Positions 16,986 through 24,782 of a stretch of DNA of 64,000 nucleotides are shown piece after piece. This stretch comes from Bog-532 sp963830385 (lineage in GTDB: Bacteria > Actinomycetota > Actinomycetes > Streptosporangiales > Streptosporangiaceae), in contig CAWHMD010000009.1 of NCBI GenBank assembly GCA_963830385.1, positions 806,001-870,000 of the forward strand, written 5' to 3'. The notes under the pieces are model-generated. The model was not told where the DNA came from. It ran no database searches and saw only the letters and a program-made list of their open reading frames with translations. The position numbers were made by a program, and so were the translations under genes. How positions within the stretch are numbered: the first letter of the stretch is position 1; every line of letters starts with the position of its first letter.

Positions 16986-17518
16986 GCGAGCAGGACGAAG
17001 GGACTGGGCGCGTGGAGTTCGACATCATCGTCGAGGTGCCACAGGGATCCCGGAACAAGTACGAGTGGGACCCGGCCATCAACGCGATCCGGCTGGACCG
17101 GATGCTGTTCACCTCGACCCGGTATCCGCACGACTACGGGTTCATCCCCGGCACGCTGGCCGAGGACGGCGACCCGCTCGACGCCATGGTCATCCTGGAC
17201 GAGCCGACGTTCCCCGGCTGCGAGATCGCGGTCCGGCCGATCGGCGTGTTCTGGATGACCGACGAGAAGGGCCCGGACGCCAAGATCCTCACCGTTCCGG
17301 CTCGCGATCCCCGGTACACCGCCCTGACCGACCTGAACGATGTACCGGAGCACGTGACCGCGGAGATCGGGCACTTCTTCGACGTCTACAAGGAGCTCGA
17401 GCGGGACAAGGGCACCGACGTCCGCGGCTGGCAGGATCGCGTGGCGGCGGAGCGGATCATCGCCGAATCGTTCGCCCGGGCGGCCGAGGACCAGGCCACC
17501 GAGGCCGAGCTGAACTGA
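16982..17518 (+). CDS. ppa: inorganic pyrophosphatase, family I
   Basis: Hydrolyses pyrophosphate to phosphate, pulling biosynthetic reactions forward; cytosolic, Mg-dependent. The 178-residue length is usual. Signature residues are seen in RNKYEWD, then YPHDYGFIPGT and the metal-binding aspartate cluster EDGDPLDAMVIL, followed by DEKGPDAKIL. The ATG overlaps the stop of the zinc-ribbon gene. The short acidic N-terminal extension (MSEQDEGTGR) and the C-terminal tail are variable parts. The ORF reading out of frame beneath it is a shadow. Confidence 0.97.
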   Translation: MSEQDEGTGRVEFDIIVEVPQGSRNKYEWDPAINAIRLDRMLFTSTRYPHDYGFIPGTLAEDGDPLDAMVILDEPTFPGCEIAVRPIGVFWMTDEKGPDAKILTVPARDPRYTALTDLNDVPEHVTAEIGHFFDVYKELERDKGTDVRGWQDRVAAERIIAESFARAAEDQATEAELN

Positions 17519-17532
17519 CCGGCCGGGGCTGA

Positions 17533-17994
17533 TCAGAGGCCGTTGGCCTGCTCGGCCCGGCGCGAGTGCTCGATCAGGCCGGTGGCCAGCCCGATCAGGT
17601 GCGACGGGATGATCGGCTTGGTGACGTGACCGTCGGCCGCCTGCAGCCGGTCGGCGGTGGCCCCGGTGACCTCGAACGCGGTCATCATCGCGACCGGCAG
17701 CTTGGGCCTGGCCGCCCGGATGGCGGACAGCAGCTCCAGCGCACCAGCGCCACGCTGCCCGCCCGCGCCGTCCGCGCCGGCCGCGGCGGGCAGCTCGCCG
17801 GGCAGCTCGAAGTCGATCAGGATCAGGTCCCAGAGCTCGTGCTTGGCCCGGCCCAGCGCCAGCGCCGGGTCGCTTTCCGGGGAGACGTCGAACGCTTCCC
17901 AGTTCCCCAGGACGAACTCGACGAAGCGCGAGACCGCGAGGTCACGCTCGATCACGAGAATCCTGCCGGGGCCGATGCTCCGCATGTTTTCCAT
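17533..17994 (-). CDS. single-domain response-regulator receiver protein
   Basis: A 153-residue stand-alone receiver domain. The phospho-acceptor Asp is in DLILIDFELPGELP, the acidic pocket is in ILVIERD, and the conserved Lys is in HVTKPIIP. A Gly/Ala-rich loop (AAAGADGAGGQRGAG) is inserted after the phosphorylation loop, making the domain longer than usual. The ATG at 17994 gives MENMRSIGPGRILVI; an ATG three codons later is also possible. No output domain or adjacent kinase is seen, so the partner is unknown. The gene is convergent with ppa, 14 bases away. Confidence 0.8.
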   Translation of the reverse strand: MENMRSIGPGRILVIERDLAVSRFVEFVLGNWEAFDVSPESDPALALGRAKHELWDLILIDFELPGELPAAAGADGAGGQRGAGALELLSAIRAARPKLPVAMMTAFEVTGATADRLQAADGHVTKPIIPSHLIGLATGLIEHSRRAEQANGL

Positions 17995-18068
17995 GACCTG
18001 AGTATCGGCAGTGGCCGTAGCAACCCGGGGTGTAGCCGGGTTGCGGCCAGGTAGCAGCGCGCGGCCGG

Positions 18069-19247
18069 CTAGCGGGAGTGCGCGGCCGAGTGCGCTGAGT
18101 GGTCGTGGCTCTCGGCGTCGGCCGGGCCGTTCATCATGCGAAGCATCGCCATTCCGCCGGTGCGCACGAACCGGACCAGCAGCGCCACCGCCAGCAGCCC
18201 GAACGCGATGTTCAGCCAGGTGGTGTAGTCCCAGCTGATGCCCTTGTCGGGGATGGTGGCGACGGCCCGGCTGGGGATCAGCCCGAGGGCGCCGAACACC
18301 AGCTCGACCACGTAACCGGCGATGACCATGGTGGCGTAGAAGCTGGCCAGGATGAACGCGGCCATCCTGGCGCCGTAGTACTTCCGGTAGATGTTCAGGA
18401 TCGGCAGGATGATCAGGTCGGCGAAGATGAACGCGACCACGCCGCCGAAGCTGATCCCGCCCTTCCACAGCACCACCGCCAGCGGCACGTTGCCGATCGA
18501 GCAGACGAACGACACGATCGCCACCAGCGGGCCGATCAGCGGGCCCCACACCTTGGCCGCCAGCGGGTGCCCGGCGAAGAAGAACGCCTGCCAGAACGAG
18601 TCCGGCACCCAGGCGGCGATGGCGCCCGCGGCCAGCAGGCCGATGACCAGGTCGCGCAGGATCGCGGCCCACTCCATCACGAACACGTGCGCGACCGCGG
18701 TATACCCGTCGCGGGACAGCAGCCGCCGCCAGAACGAGCCGTCGCCCTGGACCGACATGTCCATGGCCGCGTGGCCCTCCATCGACCCGGCCAGCCCGTG
18801 GTCGGCCTGCTCCCGGGCCTCGCGCAGCAGCTTCTCCCGCAGGAACAGCCGGAAGCCGACCGCCAGCACCACGATCATGATCGGCCCGCCGGTGAACTCG
18901 GCCAGCGTGAACTGCCAGCCCATCAGCAGCGCGAGGATCACGCCGAGCTCGATGACCAGGTTGGTCGAGGCGATCTCGAACGCCATGGCCGCGGTGAAGC
19001 TCGCGCCCTTGCGGAACAGCGAGCGGGCCAGCGCCACCGCCGCGTAGGAGCACGAGGACGAGGCCGCCCCCAGGCCGGCCGCCACCGCCAGCGTGCGCGG
19101 CCGGTCGTCGCCCAGCAGCCGGACTATCGTCGACCGCCGCACCACGGCCTGAACGACCGCCGACAGCGCGAACCCGAGGATCAGTGCCCAGGCGATCTCC
19201 CACGTCATCGATCCTGCGATCGACAGGGCGTGAATGATCGCATGCAT
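18069..19247 (-). CDS. COG0701-type permease, probable metal efflux
   Basis: A 392-residue integral membrane protein with about eight hydrophobic segments in two halves. Family marks are SSSCSYAAVALARSLFRKG and the second-half repeat VSFVCSIGNVPLAVVLWKGG, each with a membrane Cys, plus EIASTNLVIELG. The cytosolic or exposed tail is His-rich (ESHDHSAHSAAHSR), and so is the middle loop (ADHGLAGSMEGHAAMDM), which suggests metal binding. A perfect CsoR-like operator lies 41 bases upstream of its start. Together these suggest copper or related metal export, but some COG0701 members export arsenicals, so the substrate is inferred. Confidence 0.82.
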   Translation of the reverse strand: MHAIIHALSIAGSMTWEIAWALILGFALSAVVQAVVRRSTIVRLLGDDRPRTLAVAAGLGAASSSCSYAAVALARSLFRKGASFTAAMAFEIASTNLVIELGVILALLMGWQFTLAEFTGGPIMIVVLAVGFRLFLREKLLREAREQADHGLAGSMEGHAAMDMSVQGDGSFWRRLLSRDGYTAVAHVFVMEWAAILRDLVIGLLAAGAIAAWVPDSFWQAFFFAGHPLAAKVWGPLIGPLVAIVSFVCSIGNVPLAVVLWKGGISFGGVVAFIFADLIILPILNIYRKYYGARMAAFILASFYATMVIAGYVVELVFGALGLIPSRAVATIPDKGISWDYTTWLNIAFGLLAVALLVRFVRTGGMAMLRMMNGPADAESHDHSAHSAAHSR

Positions 19248-19283
19248 GCTGGCCGCCTTCCTTCTGCTGAGTCACAGTAGCGT

Positions 19284-20194
19284 TCAAATACCCCTAGGGG
19301 GTATCGTAGCGGCAGCGTCAAGCAGGGCATCGAGCACCACCCGGACCGCGGGCTGGCGGTCGCCGCCGCGGCGGCTGACCGTGAAGATCTTCCGGGTGAC
19401 GGGTTCGGCCGGGGGCCGCAGGCGGACGCCCGCGGGCGGCGAGAGCGCGGCCAGCCGCGGTACCAGCGTCACCCCGGCCCCGGCCGCCACCAGGCTCAGC
19501 AGCACGGCGAAGTCGGTGGCGCGGGCCACCACCCGGGGCACGAAGCCGGCCCGGCGCAGGCCCGCTGGATCATCTCGGCGCAGGCCGTGCCCGTCCGCGG
19601 AGCCAGGAACGGCTGGTCACCGAGCGAGGCGAGCGGGACCGGGCCGTCCGCCCCCGGGTGGCCATCCGGCACGGCGAGGAAGACTGGGTCGGTCAGCAGC
19701 TCGCGCCGCTCGAACAAGGGGTCCAGCGGCCGGGGGAAGATGTCGTACTCGTGCGCCACCGCGACGTCGGCCTCGCCCCGCAGCACCGCGGGCAGCGACT
19801 CCTCGGGCTCCAGCTCCTCCAGGCCGAGCTGGACGTGCGGCGCCGACTGGGCCAGCTCCGCCCAGGCGGTCGCGACCACGGTGGCGGCCGCCGACGGGAA
19901 GGCGGCCAGCACGACCCGGCCGGTGACCTGGTCCCGCAGTGCGGCCAGATCGGCCTCGGCCGCGTCCAGCCGGGTCAGCAGCGCGTCGGTGTGCGCGACC
20001 AGCAACGTGGCGGCCGGGGTCAGCGCGATGCCCCGGCCCGCCCGTTCGGTCAGCGGCAGCCCGACCTCCCGCTCCAGCGCGGCCAGCTGCTGCGACACGG
20101 CGGGCGCGGAGTACCCGAGCGCGGACGCGGCCGCCGTCACCGACCCGTACGCGCTGACCGCGTGCAATACCCGTAGTCGTCTCACATCGAGCAT
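19284..20194 (-). pseudogene. LysR-family regulator, interrupted by a one-base frameshift
   Basis: The N-terminus (MLDVRRLRVLHAVSAYGSVT then AAASALGYSAPAVSQQLAAL) is an intact LysR winged helix, followed by most of the effector domain. Near 19555 the frame breaks: the first part ends FLAPRTGTACAEMIQRACAG, and the natural continuation FVPRVVARATDFAVLLSLVA is in the next frame and runs to the TGA at 19284. One extra base in GCCGGGCCGGC would restore a ~303-residue protein. It is divergent from the EamA exporter, a typical LysR target. Either a recent pseudogene or a sequence error; the ATG at 20194 is the family-like start. Confidence 0.85.
19288..19304. promoter_or_regulatory. CsoR-like palindromic operator
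   Basis: ATACCCC-TAG-GGGGTAT is a perfect 7-bp inverted repeat around a 3-base centre, the known shape of CsoR (Cu(I)-sensing) operators. It lies just upstream of the permease start and also inside the last codons (TIPPRGI) of the broken lysR gene. No csoR gene is in the window, so the sensor would act from elsewhere. Confidence 0.72.
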
Positions 20195-20266
20195 GAAGTA
20201 ATACTTATCATTCTTTTGGAAAATCTGAACTAGACCCAAACACTGAGGCCGGCCAGGCTCAGTGGG

Positions 20267-21382
20267 GTGAAACGATCCCGGACCGGAAGCTCCGCCGCCG
20301 CGACTGCCGCCGCAGGAGCAACGGTCGTCCTATGGGCGAGTGCGTTCCCGGCGATCTCGGTGGCGGTGCCGGAATTCGGCCCGGCCGGGCTCTCGGTGGC
20401 CCGGCTGGCGGTGGCGTCGGCGGCGCTGGCCCTGGCCGCACCGTTCGCCGGCGTGCGGCGGCCGCGGGCCCGCGACCTGCCGCTGATCGGCCTGTGCGGG
20501 CTGGCCGGGATGACCGCCTACCAGCTGCTGCTCAACCTGGGGGAGCGGGTGGTGCCGGCCGGGACCGCCAGCCTGCTGGTGGCGACCGCGCCGGTCTACG
20601 CCAGCCTGCTGGCCACCTGGTTCCTGGGGGAACGGGCCAGCCGGCGGCGGTGGGCGGGCAGCGCGATCGCGTTGGCCGGGTCGGCGGTGATCGCGGTGTC
20701 GCACGGCCTCGGGTTCGGCGCGGCCGCGCTCGTCGTCCTGGCGGCGGCGGTCGTCCAGGCCGTGTTCCACACCGCGCAGAAGCCGCTGCTCGCCCGCTAC
20801 ACAAGCTTCGAGGTCACCGTCTACGCGATGTGGGCCGGGACCCTGTTCGTCCTGCCCTGGACCGGGAGCCTGGCGCGTGCCCTCCCCAACGCCAGCGCCG
20901 GCGCGATCGGCGCCGCCGTGTTCCTGGGCATCGCGCCATCGGCGGCCGGCTTCGTCCTCTGGGCCTACGCGCTGGCCCGGATGGACGTCGGCCGCGCCAC
21001 CACCGCCCTGTACCTGGTGCCGGTGGTGGCCGTGCTGATCGCCCTGGTCTGGCTCGGGCAGGTCCCGAGCCCGCTGGAACTGGCCGGCGGCGCCCTCGCC
21101 CTAGCCGGGGTGGTGCTGGCCAGCGGCACCCTCCGGCCGCGGATCGGCCGCCGGCCCGGCCTCCAGGGTCTCGGTCAGCCGCCGCACCTGGGTGACGACG
21201 TCGGCCGGACTCCAGGCTCCGGTGGTGGCAGCCGAGATCTCGATCGCCGTCCCGTCCGGCCGGCGGATCTTGATCCTGGTCGTGCTCAGCGGGTGCCGGT
21301 GCCCGTGGCGCTGCCGCAGCCAGGCGACGGTCCCGGTCAGCAGCACGCTGATCGCCCCGCCCGAGCCGACGCTGACCGATAG
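20267..21382 (+). CDS. EamA/DMT-superfamily transporter
   Basis: An inner-membrane exporter of the drug/metabolite transporter superfamily with about ten hydrophobic segments and two EamA repeats. VVLWASAFPAISVAV and LLNLGERVVPAGTASLLVAT belong to the first repeat, ALARMDVGRATTALYLVPVV to the second. The natural end of the fold is near residue 290 (VVLASGTLRPRIG). The last ~80 residues are Arg/Pro/Asp-rich and antisense to the EACC1 gene, so they are probably read-through into foreign DNA. The GTG start at 20267 is divergent from the broken lysR, which probably once regulated it. Substrate unknown. Confidence 0.87.
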   Translation: MKRSRTGSSAAATAAAGATVVLWASAFPAISVAVPEFGPAGLSVARLAVASAALALAAPFAGVRRPRARDLPLIGLCGLAGMTAYQLLLNLGERVVPAGTASLLVATAPVYASLLATWFLGERASRRRWAGSAIALAGSAVIAVSHGLGFGAAALVVLAAAVVQAVFHTAQKPLLARYTSFEVTVYAMWAGTLFVLPWTGSLARALPNASAGAIGAAVFLGIAPSAAGFVLWAYALARMDVGRATTALYLVPVVAVLIALVWLGQVPSPLELAGGALALAGVVLASGTLRPRIGRRPGLQGLGQPPHLGDDVGRTPGSGGGSRDLDRRPVRPADLDPGRAQRVPVPVALPQPGDGPGQQHADRPARADADR

Positions 21383-21538
21383 CGCCTCCAGCACGCTGCC
21401 CAGCGTGCCCGGGGCAGGCCGGTCCGAGACGAGCACGACATGGCCGCGCAGCTCGTCCTCCTGGACCAGCCAGTTCCGCAGCGAGCGCAGCTCGTCCGCG
21501 TCCGCGCCGGTCATCGTGATCGCCAGTTCGCTGACCAT
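21101..21538 (-). CDS. EACC1 protein (effector-associated constant component 1)
   Basis: A 145-residue protein matching the EACC1 family, which accompanies caspase-like and other effectors in actinobacterial conflict systems. The family pattern is clear: GADADELRSLRNWLVQEDEL, then RGHVVLVS, a glycine-rich hydrophobic hairpin (VGSGGAISVLLTGTVAWL), and RIKIRRPDGTAIEIS. The expected ending is near LEAGPA; the last ~20 residues overlap the EamA gene. Its start is two bases after the stop of the caspase remnant. Its effector is broken, so it is probably an orphan. The role of EACC1 itself is not established. Confidence 0.8.
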   Translation of the reverse strand: MVSELAITMTGADADELRSLRNWLVQEDELRGHVVLVSDRPAPGTLGSVLEALSVSVGSGGAISVLLTGTVAWLRQRHGHRHPLSTTRIKIRRPDGTAIEISAATTGAWSPADVVTQVRRLTETLEAGPAADPRPEGAAGQHHPG

Positions 21539-21540
21539 GC

Positions 21541-21854
21541 TCAGCCTCCGCAGGGTGGCGCGTAGGGCAGTTCGGGTCCGCCGTGGGCGGGCAGGGTCCG
21601 GGAAAGATACTCGTAAACGGTCCGCAAGGTGAGCTGGGGCGGTCCATTCGGATCGCCATTTCGCAGGAGGTTCAGCAGCTCACCGGTGAATGCGGTGTAG
21701 GTGTCACCTTCCGGCGCGAGCGCCAATTCGTTCGGGCCGCCGAGGTGAGCACAAATCCGCCGTGTACCTGGGCCAGGTTCGCCGCCTCGTCCTGGGTACT
21801 TCCCAGCACGCCGAGCGCCCGGCACGTGCACCGCGATCTGCTAGAGCAGTCATA
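21541..21854 (-). pseudogene. remnant of an EACC1-associated caspase-like (peptidase C14) gene
   Basis: Only the C-terminal third remains. One frame reads RALGVLGSTQDEAANLAQVH then GGFVLTSA; the next frame continues NELALAPEGDTYTAFTGELL then NLLRNGDPNGPPQLTLRTVY, which is the usual end of these caspases. The shift needs one missing base near 21745. Upstream, where the catalytic Cys and the whole His-containing half should be, the sequence degenerates (YDCSSRSRCTC) and then becomes unrelated. It is two bases from the EACC1 gene, matching the usual pairing. The product cannot be an active protease. Confidence 0.7.
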
Positions 21855-21934
21855 ACAGATCCCCTCCCCAGCCGCTTTTATAACAGCAACTCAGGCGGAA
21901 TCACCACAGCCGATACGAAAGCGATATTTACCGC

Positions 21935-22114
21935 TTAACAAGCTGACCCTGTCGCTCGATGCAGGAGAATGGTCTGGCGCCGGTCGCGGTAGACGATCGC
22001 GATCTTGTCCGGTGCGCGCTGGGCGGTGCGGCGCAGGAGGTCGGCGATGCAGTGCTGGCGGGCCTGGCCGGCGAGCCGCTCGACATCCGGAGCGGGAGGC
22101 CTTTGAGCTGGCAT
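21935..22114 (-). pseudogene. N-terminal fragment of an acyl-CoA ligase (AMP-binding enzyme)
   Basis: A 59-codon frame from an ATG at 22114. Residues 11-48 (VERLAGQARQHCIADLLRRT then AQRAPDKIAIVYRDRRQT) look like the start of a fatty-acyl-CoA synthetase. After RRQT the expected TFAELD is lost, and the frame ends with unrelated residues and TAA. It is upstream of the caspase remnant, so this ~300-base patch is a junk zone of two truncated genes joined. I see no insertion sequence that explains it. Confidence 0.65.
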
Positions 22115-22214
22115 TATCTGATCCGTCAGGGCGCCCCGCCGCTCCGACCTTGATCGTTGTCCGGTCGCACTCTACCGTGTGACTCTGATCACCACTTAAC
22201 CGCAGGAGAGACCA

Positions 22215-22643
22215 ATGTCCGGAATCGTTGTTGGCATCGACGCGTCGCGTCATTCCATGGCCGCCCTCAACTGGGCCATGCGGGCGGCGGCGGCCCGTAA
22301 CACACCGCTGACCGTCGTCACCGTTGAGGTCGTCGTCGCCAGTGGCTGGGGCGGCAGCCAGGTGTACGGAGCCGACTTCGAGCTGCGGGACAAGGCACAG
22401 AAGGCCGCGGAAGAGGCGGTCGCCAACGCCGCCAAGGCGCTGGGCGCCGACGCGCCTGCTTCGGTGACCGTGAAGGCCGTGCTCGGCCAGCCCGCCGAGC
22501 AGCTGCTCAACGAGGCCAAGGGCGCCGACCAGCTGGTGGTGGGCCGCCGCGGCATCGGCGGTTTCAGCCGCCTGATGCTCGGCTCGGTCACCAGCCAGAT
22601 CGTGCACCACGCCGACTGCCCGGTGACCATCGTCCCCGACTGA
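22215..22643 (+). CDS. universal stress protein, UspA family
   Basis: A single-domain 142-residue USP. The N-terminal GIVVGIDASRHSMAALNWAM and the ATP-binding signature G-2x-G-9x-GS, seen as GRRGIGGFSRLMLGSVTSQ, are complete, ending HADCPVTIVPD. It is therefore likely an ATP-binding member. The ATG at 22215 follows CGCAGGAGAGACCA. Its direct target is unknown; these proteins act in dormancy and stress in actinobacteria. It stands alone, with the decayed zone upstream and the cupin gene convergent downstream. Confidence 0.95.
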   Translation: MSGIVVGIDASRHSMAALNWAMRAAAARNTPLTVVTVEVVVASGWGGSQVYGADFELRDKAQKAAEEAVANAAKALGADAPASVTVKAVLGQPAEQLLNEAKGADQLVVGRRGIGGFSRLMLGSVTSQIVHHADCPVTIVPD

Positions 22644-22758
22644 CGTTCTGCCCGGGCGGTCCCGCCACTCACGGGACCGCCCGGCCAGCGCTCAGTGCAA
22701 TGGCCACGCGAACGCCGCCACAATGCACGGGTCGCGATGACGCCCCTGAGGTAAGCCC

Positions 22759-23169
22759 TTACTTACCTGGCCCTGAGCCGCGACGATCCGGCGCGACGCT
22801 GTAGTCGGCCTCGCTTACCTCGCCGGCCCACTCGGTGATGCCGAGCGACACCGCCAGGTGGGCCAGGAAGGTTCCGGGCCCGGCGCCGTGCCAGTGCCGC
22901 TCGCCGGGCGGGCTCCACACCACGTCGCCCTGCCGCAGTTCGTGCGGCCGCTCGCCGTCGGCGCAGACAAGCCCGCCCCCGGCCAGCACGTGCAGCACCT
23001 GGCCGCGCTCGTGCTGATGCCAGTAGGTGCGGGAGCCGGGTGGGAAGTACACGGTGTTGACCGCCGCGCCGTCGGTCGGCGGCAGCACCGCGTCCGCGTA
23101 GACCGGGCCGGTGAACGTCTGGCCGCGCTGCTCGGTGGGCCGGTCCGGCCGCCCGGGAACGATGATCAC
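22759..23169 (-). CDS. cupin-domain protein
   Basis: A 136-residue single cupin. The metal-binding motif is seen as TYWHQHERGQVLHVLAGGG, and the second cupin box as GDVVWSPPGERHWHGAGP, so a divalent metal site is expected. The GTG start overlaps the stop of the acyl-CoA ligase (GTGA), so they are coupled. Such small cupins may be dioxygenases, isomerases or sensors; nothing here fixes the reaction. The tail (VAPDRRGSGPGK) is variable. Confidence 0.85.
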   Translation of the reverse strand: MIIVPGRPDRPTEQRGQTFTGPVYADAVLPPTDGAAVNTVYFPPGSRTYWHQHERGQVLHVLAGGGLVCADGERPHELRQGDVVWSPPGERHWHGAGPGTFLAHLAVSLGITEWAGEVSEADYSVAPDRRGSGPGK

Positions 23170-24713
23170 GAGACTCCCTGTCCGCTGGTGTACTGGGCCC
23201 GGAGCTTGCCCTTCTGGAGCTTGCCGGTGGCGGTGCGGGGGAGGGCGGTCACGAAGTCGACGGTCCGCGGCACCTTGTAGTGCGCGATGCGCACCCGCAG
23301 GAACGCCACCAGCTCGGCCGCCACGTCGGGGCCGGGGGTGACGCCGGGGGCGGGCTGGACCACCGCCTTGACCGACTCGCCCATCTCCGGGTCGGGCACC
23401 CCGATGACGGCGATGTCGAACACCTTGGGGTGCAGGGCCAGCACGTTCTCGATCTCCTGCGGGTAGATGTTGACCCCGCCGGAGATGATCGTGAACGCCC
23501 GCCGGTCGGTCAGGAACAGGTAGCCGTCGTCGTCCAGGTAGCCGATGTCGCCGGTGGTGGTCCAGGTGGGGTGCTGCGGGTGCTGCGCCTCCCGGGTCTT
23601 GGCCGGGTCGTTGTGGTAGGTGAACGGCACCTTGTCGCGCTCGAAGTAGACCAGCCCGATCTCCCCGGCGGCCTGCTCGGTGCCGTCCTCGGTGCAGATG
23701 CGCAGCGTGCCCAGGCCGGCCTGGCCGACCGAGCCCGGTTTCTTGAGCCACTGCTCCGAGTCGATGAACGTGACGCCGTTGCCCTCGGTGGCGGCGTAGT
23801 ACTCGCGCAGGACCGGGCCCCACCAGTCGATCATCGCCCGTTTGACGTCGACCGGGCACGGCGCGGCCGCGTGGATCGCCACCCGGTGGCTGGACAGGTC
23901 GTGGCCGAGCCGCTGCTCGTCCGGCAGCTTGAGCATGCGGACGAACATCGTCGGCACCCACTGGCTGTGGGTGATCCGGAACTCCTCGATGGCCTGGAGC
24001 GCCCGTACCGGGTCGAACGACGGCAGCACCACCACGGTGCCGCCCAGCGCCTGGACGAACGCGCCGAACCGCAGCGGGGCGGCGTGGTACAGCGGGGCCG
24101 GGGTCAGGTACACCGTGTCCCGGTCGAAGCCGTACATGGTGCCGAACACGGTGACCAGCGGGTCCCCCGGCTCCTCGACCCGCCGGTCCTGCAGCGGCAG
24201 CCTGATCGCCTTGGGCACGCCGGTCGTGCCCGAGGAGTACAGCATGTCGGCGCCGACCCGGGTGTCGGCCAGCGGCTCGGGCGAACTGCCCGCCAGCGCC
24301 TGCTCGTAGTCCTCGTGCCCGGGCACCGGCCCGCCGAACGCGAGCCGGCTTTCGATCCCCGGGGTCTCGCCGGCCACGGCCAGCGCCTGCTCGGCCTTAC
24401 CAGCCGACACGATCAGTGCCTTGGCTCCGCAATCGTTCAGGATGTAGCTGATCTCGGCCTGCTGCAGGTGGTGGTTGACCGCGGTCAGGTACAGGCCGCT
24501 GCGCAGCGCGGCCCAGTACACGTCGTAGTAGCGAGGGCTGTTCTCCGACAGCAGGGCCACGTTGTCGCCGCGCCGCAGCCCGCGGTCGTACAGCAGCCGG
24601 GCCAGCCGGGCGGACCGGTCCTCCAGCTGCGCGTAGGTCAGGGTCTCGCTGCCGTCGGCCATGATCACGGCAGGCTGCTGCGGCGACGTCGCCGCGTAGG
24701 TCCCCGGGTACAT
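23166..24713 (-). CDS. acyl-CoA synthetase (class I adenylate-forming, FadD type)
   Basis: Activates a carboxylic acid to its CoA thioester through an acyl-adenylate. The 515-residue protein has the P-loop-like MLYSSGTTGVPKAI, the YYAATEGNG adenine motif, TTGDIGYLDDDGYLFLTDRR and the C-terminal catalytic Lys in LPRTATGKLQKGKLR. The chain-length preference is not readable. Its end overlaps the cupin gene, suggesting a two-gene unit for catabolism of an unusual acid. The ATG at 24713 is the only start that gives the family N-terminus MYPGTYAATSPQQPAVI. It lies 61 bases after the GNAT gene. Confidence 0.93.
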   Translation of the reverse strand: MYPGTYAATSPQQPAVIMADGSETLTYAQLEDRSARLARLLYDRGLRRGDNVALLSENSPRYYDVYWAALRSGLYLTAVNHHLQQAEISYILNDCGAKALIVSAGKAEQALAVAGETPGIESRLAFGGPVPGHEDYEQALAGSSPEPLADTRVGADMLYSSGTTGVPKAIRLPLQDRRVEEPGDPLVTVFGTMYGFDRDTVYLTPAPLYHAAPLRFGAFVQALGGTVVVLPSFDPVRALQAIEEFRITHSQWVPTMFVRMLKLPDEQRLGHDLSSHRVAIHAAAPCPVDVKRAMIDWWGPVLREYYAATEGNGVTFIDSEQWLKKPGSVGQAGLGTLRICTEDGTEQAAGEIGLVYFERDKVPFTYHNDPAKTREAQHPQHPTWTTTGDIGYLDDDGYLFLTDRRAFTIISGGVNIYPQEIENVLALHPKVFDIAVIGVPDPEMGESVKAVVQPAPGVTPGPDVAAELVAFLRVRIAHYKVPRTVDFVTALPRTATGKLQKGKLRAQYTSGQGVS

Positions 24714-24740
24714 GCCAGCCAGCGTCGCGGACGACCCCGA

Positions 24741-24782
24741 CCGCAGTCAACGGGCCGCCGTCAACGGACCGCAGTCAGCGGA
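24741..24782. repeat. 14-bp imperfect tandem repeat, three copies
   Basis: CCGCAGTCAACGGG, CCGCCGTCAACGGA and CCGCAGTCAGCGGA follow one another from 24741 to 24782. The third copy contains the GNAT stop codon. It fills the gap before the acyl-CoA ligase start, so it could affect that gene's expression. Confidence 0.75.
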
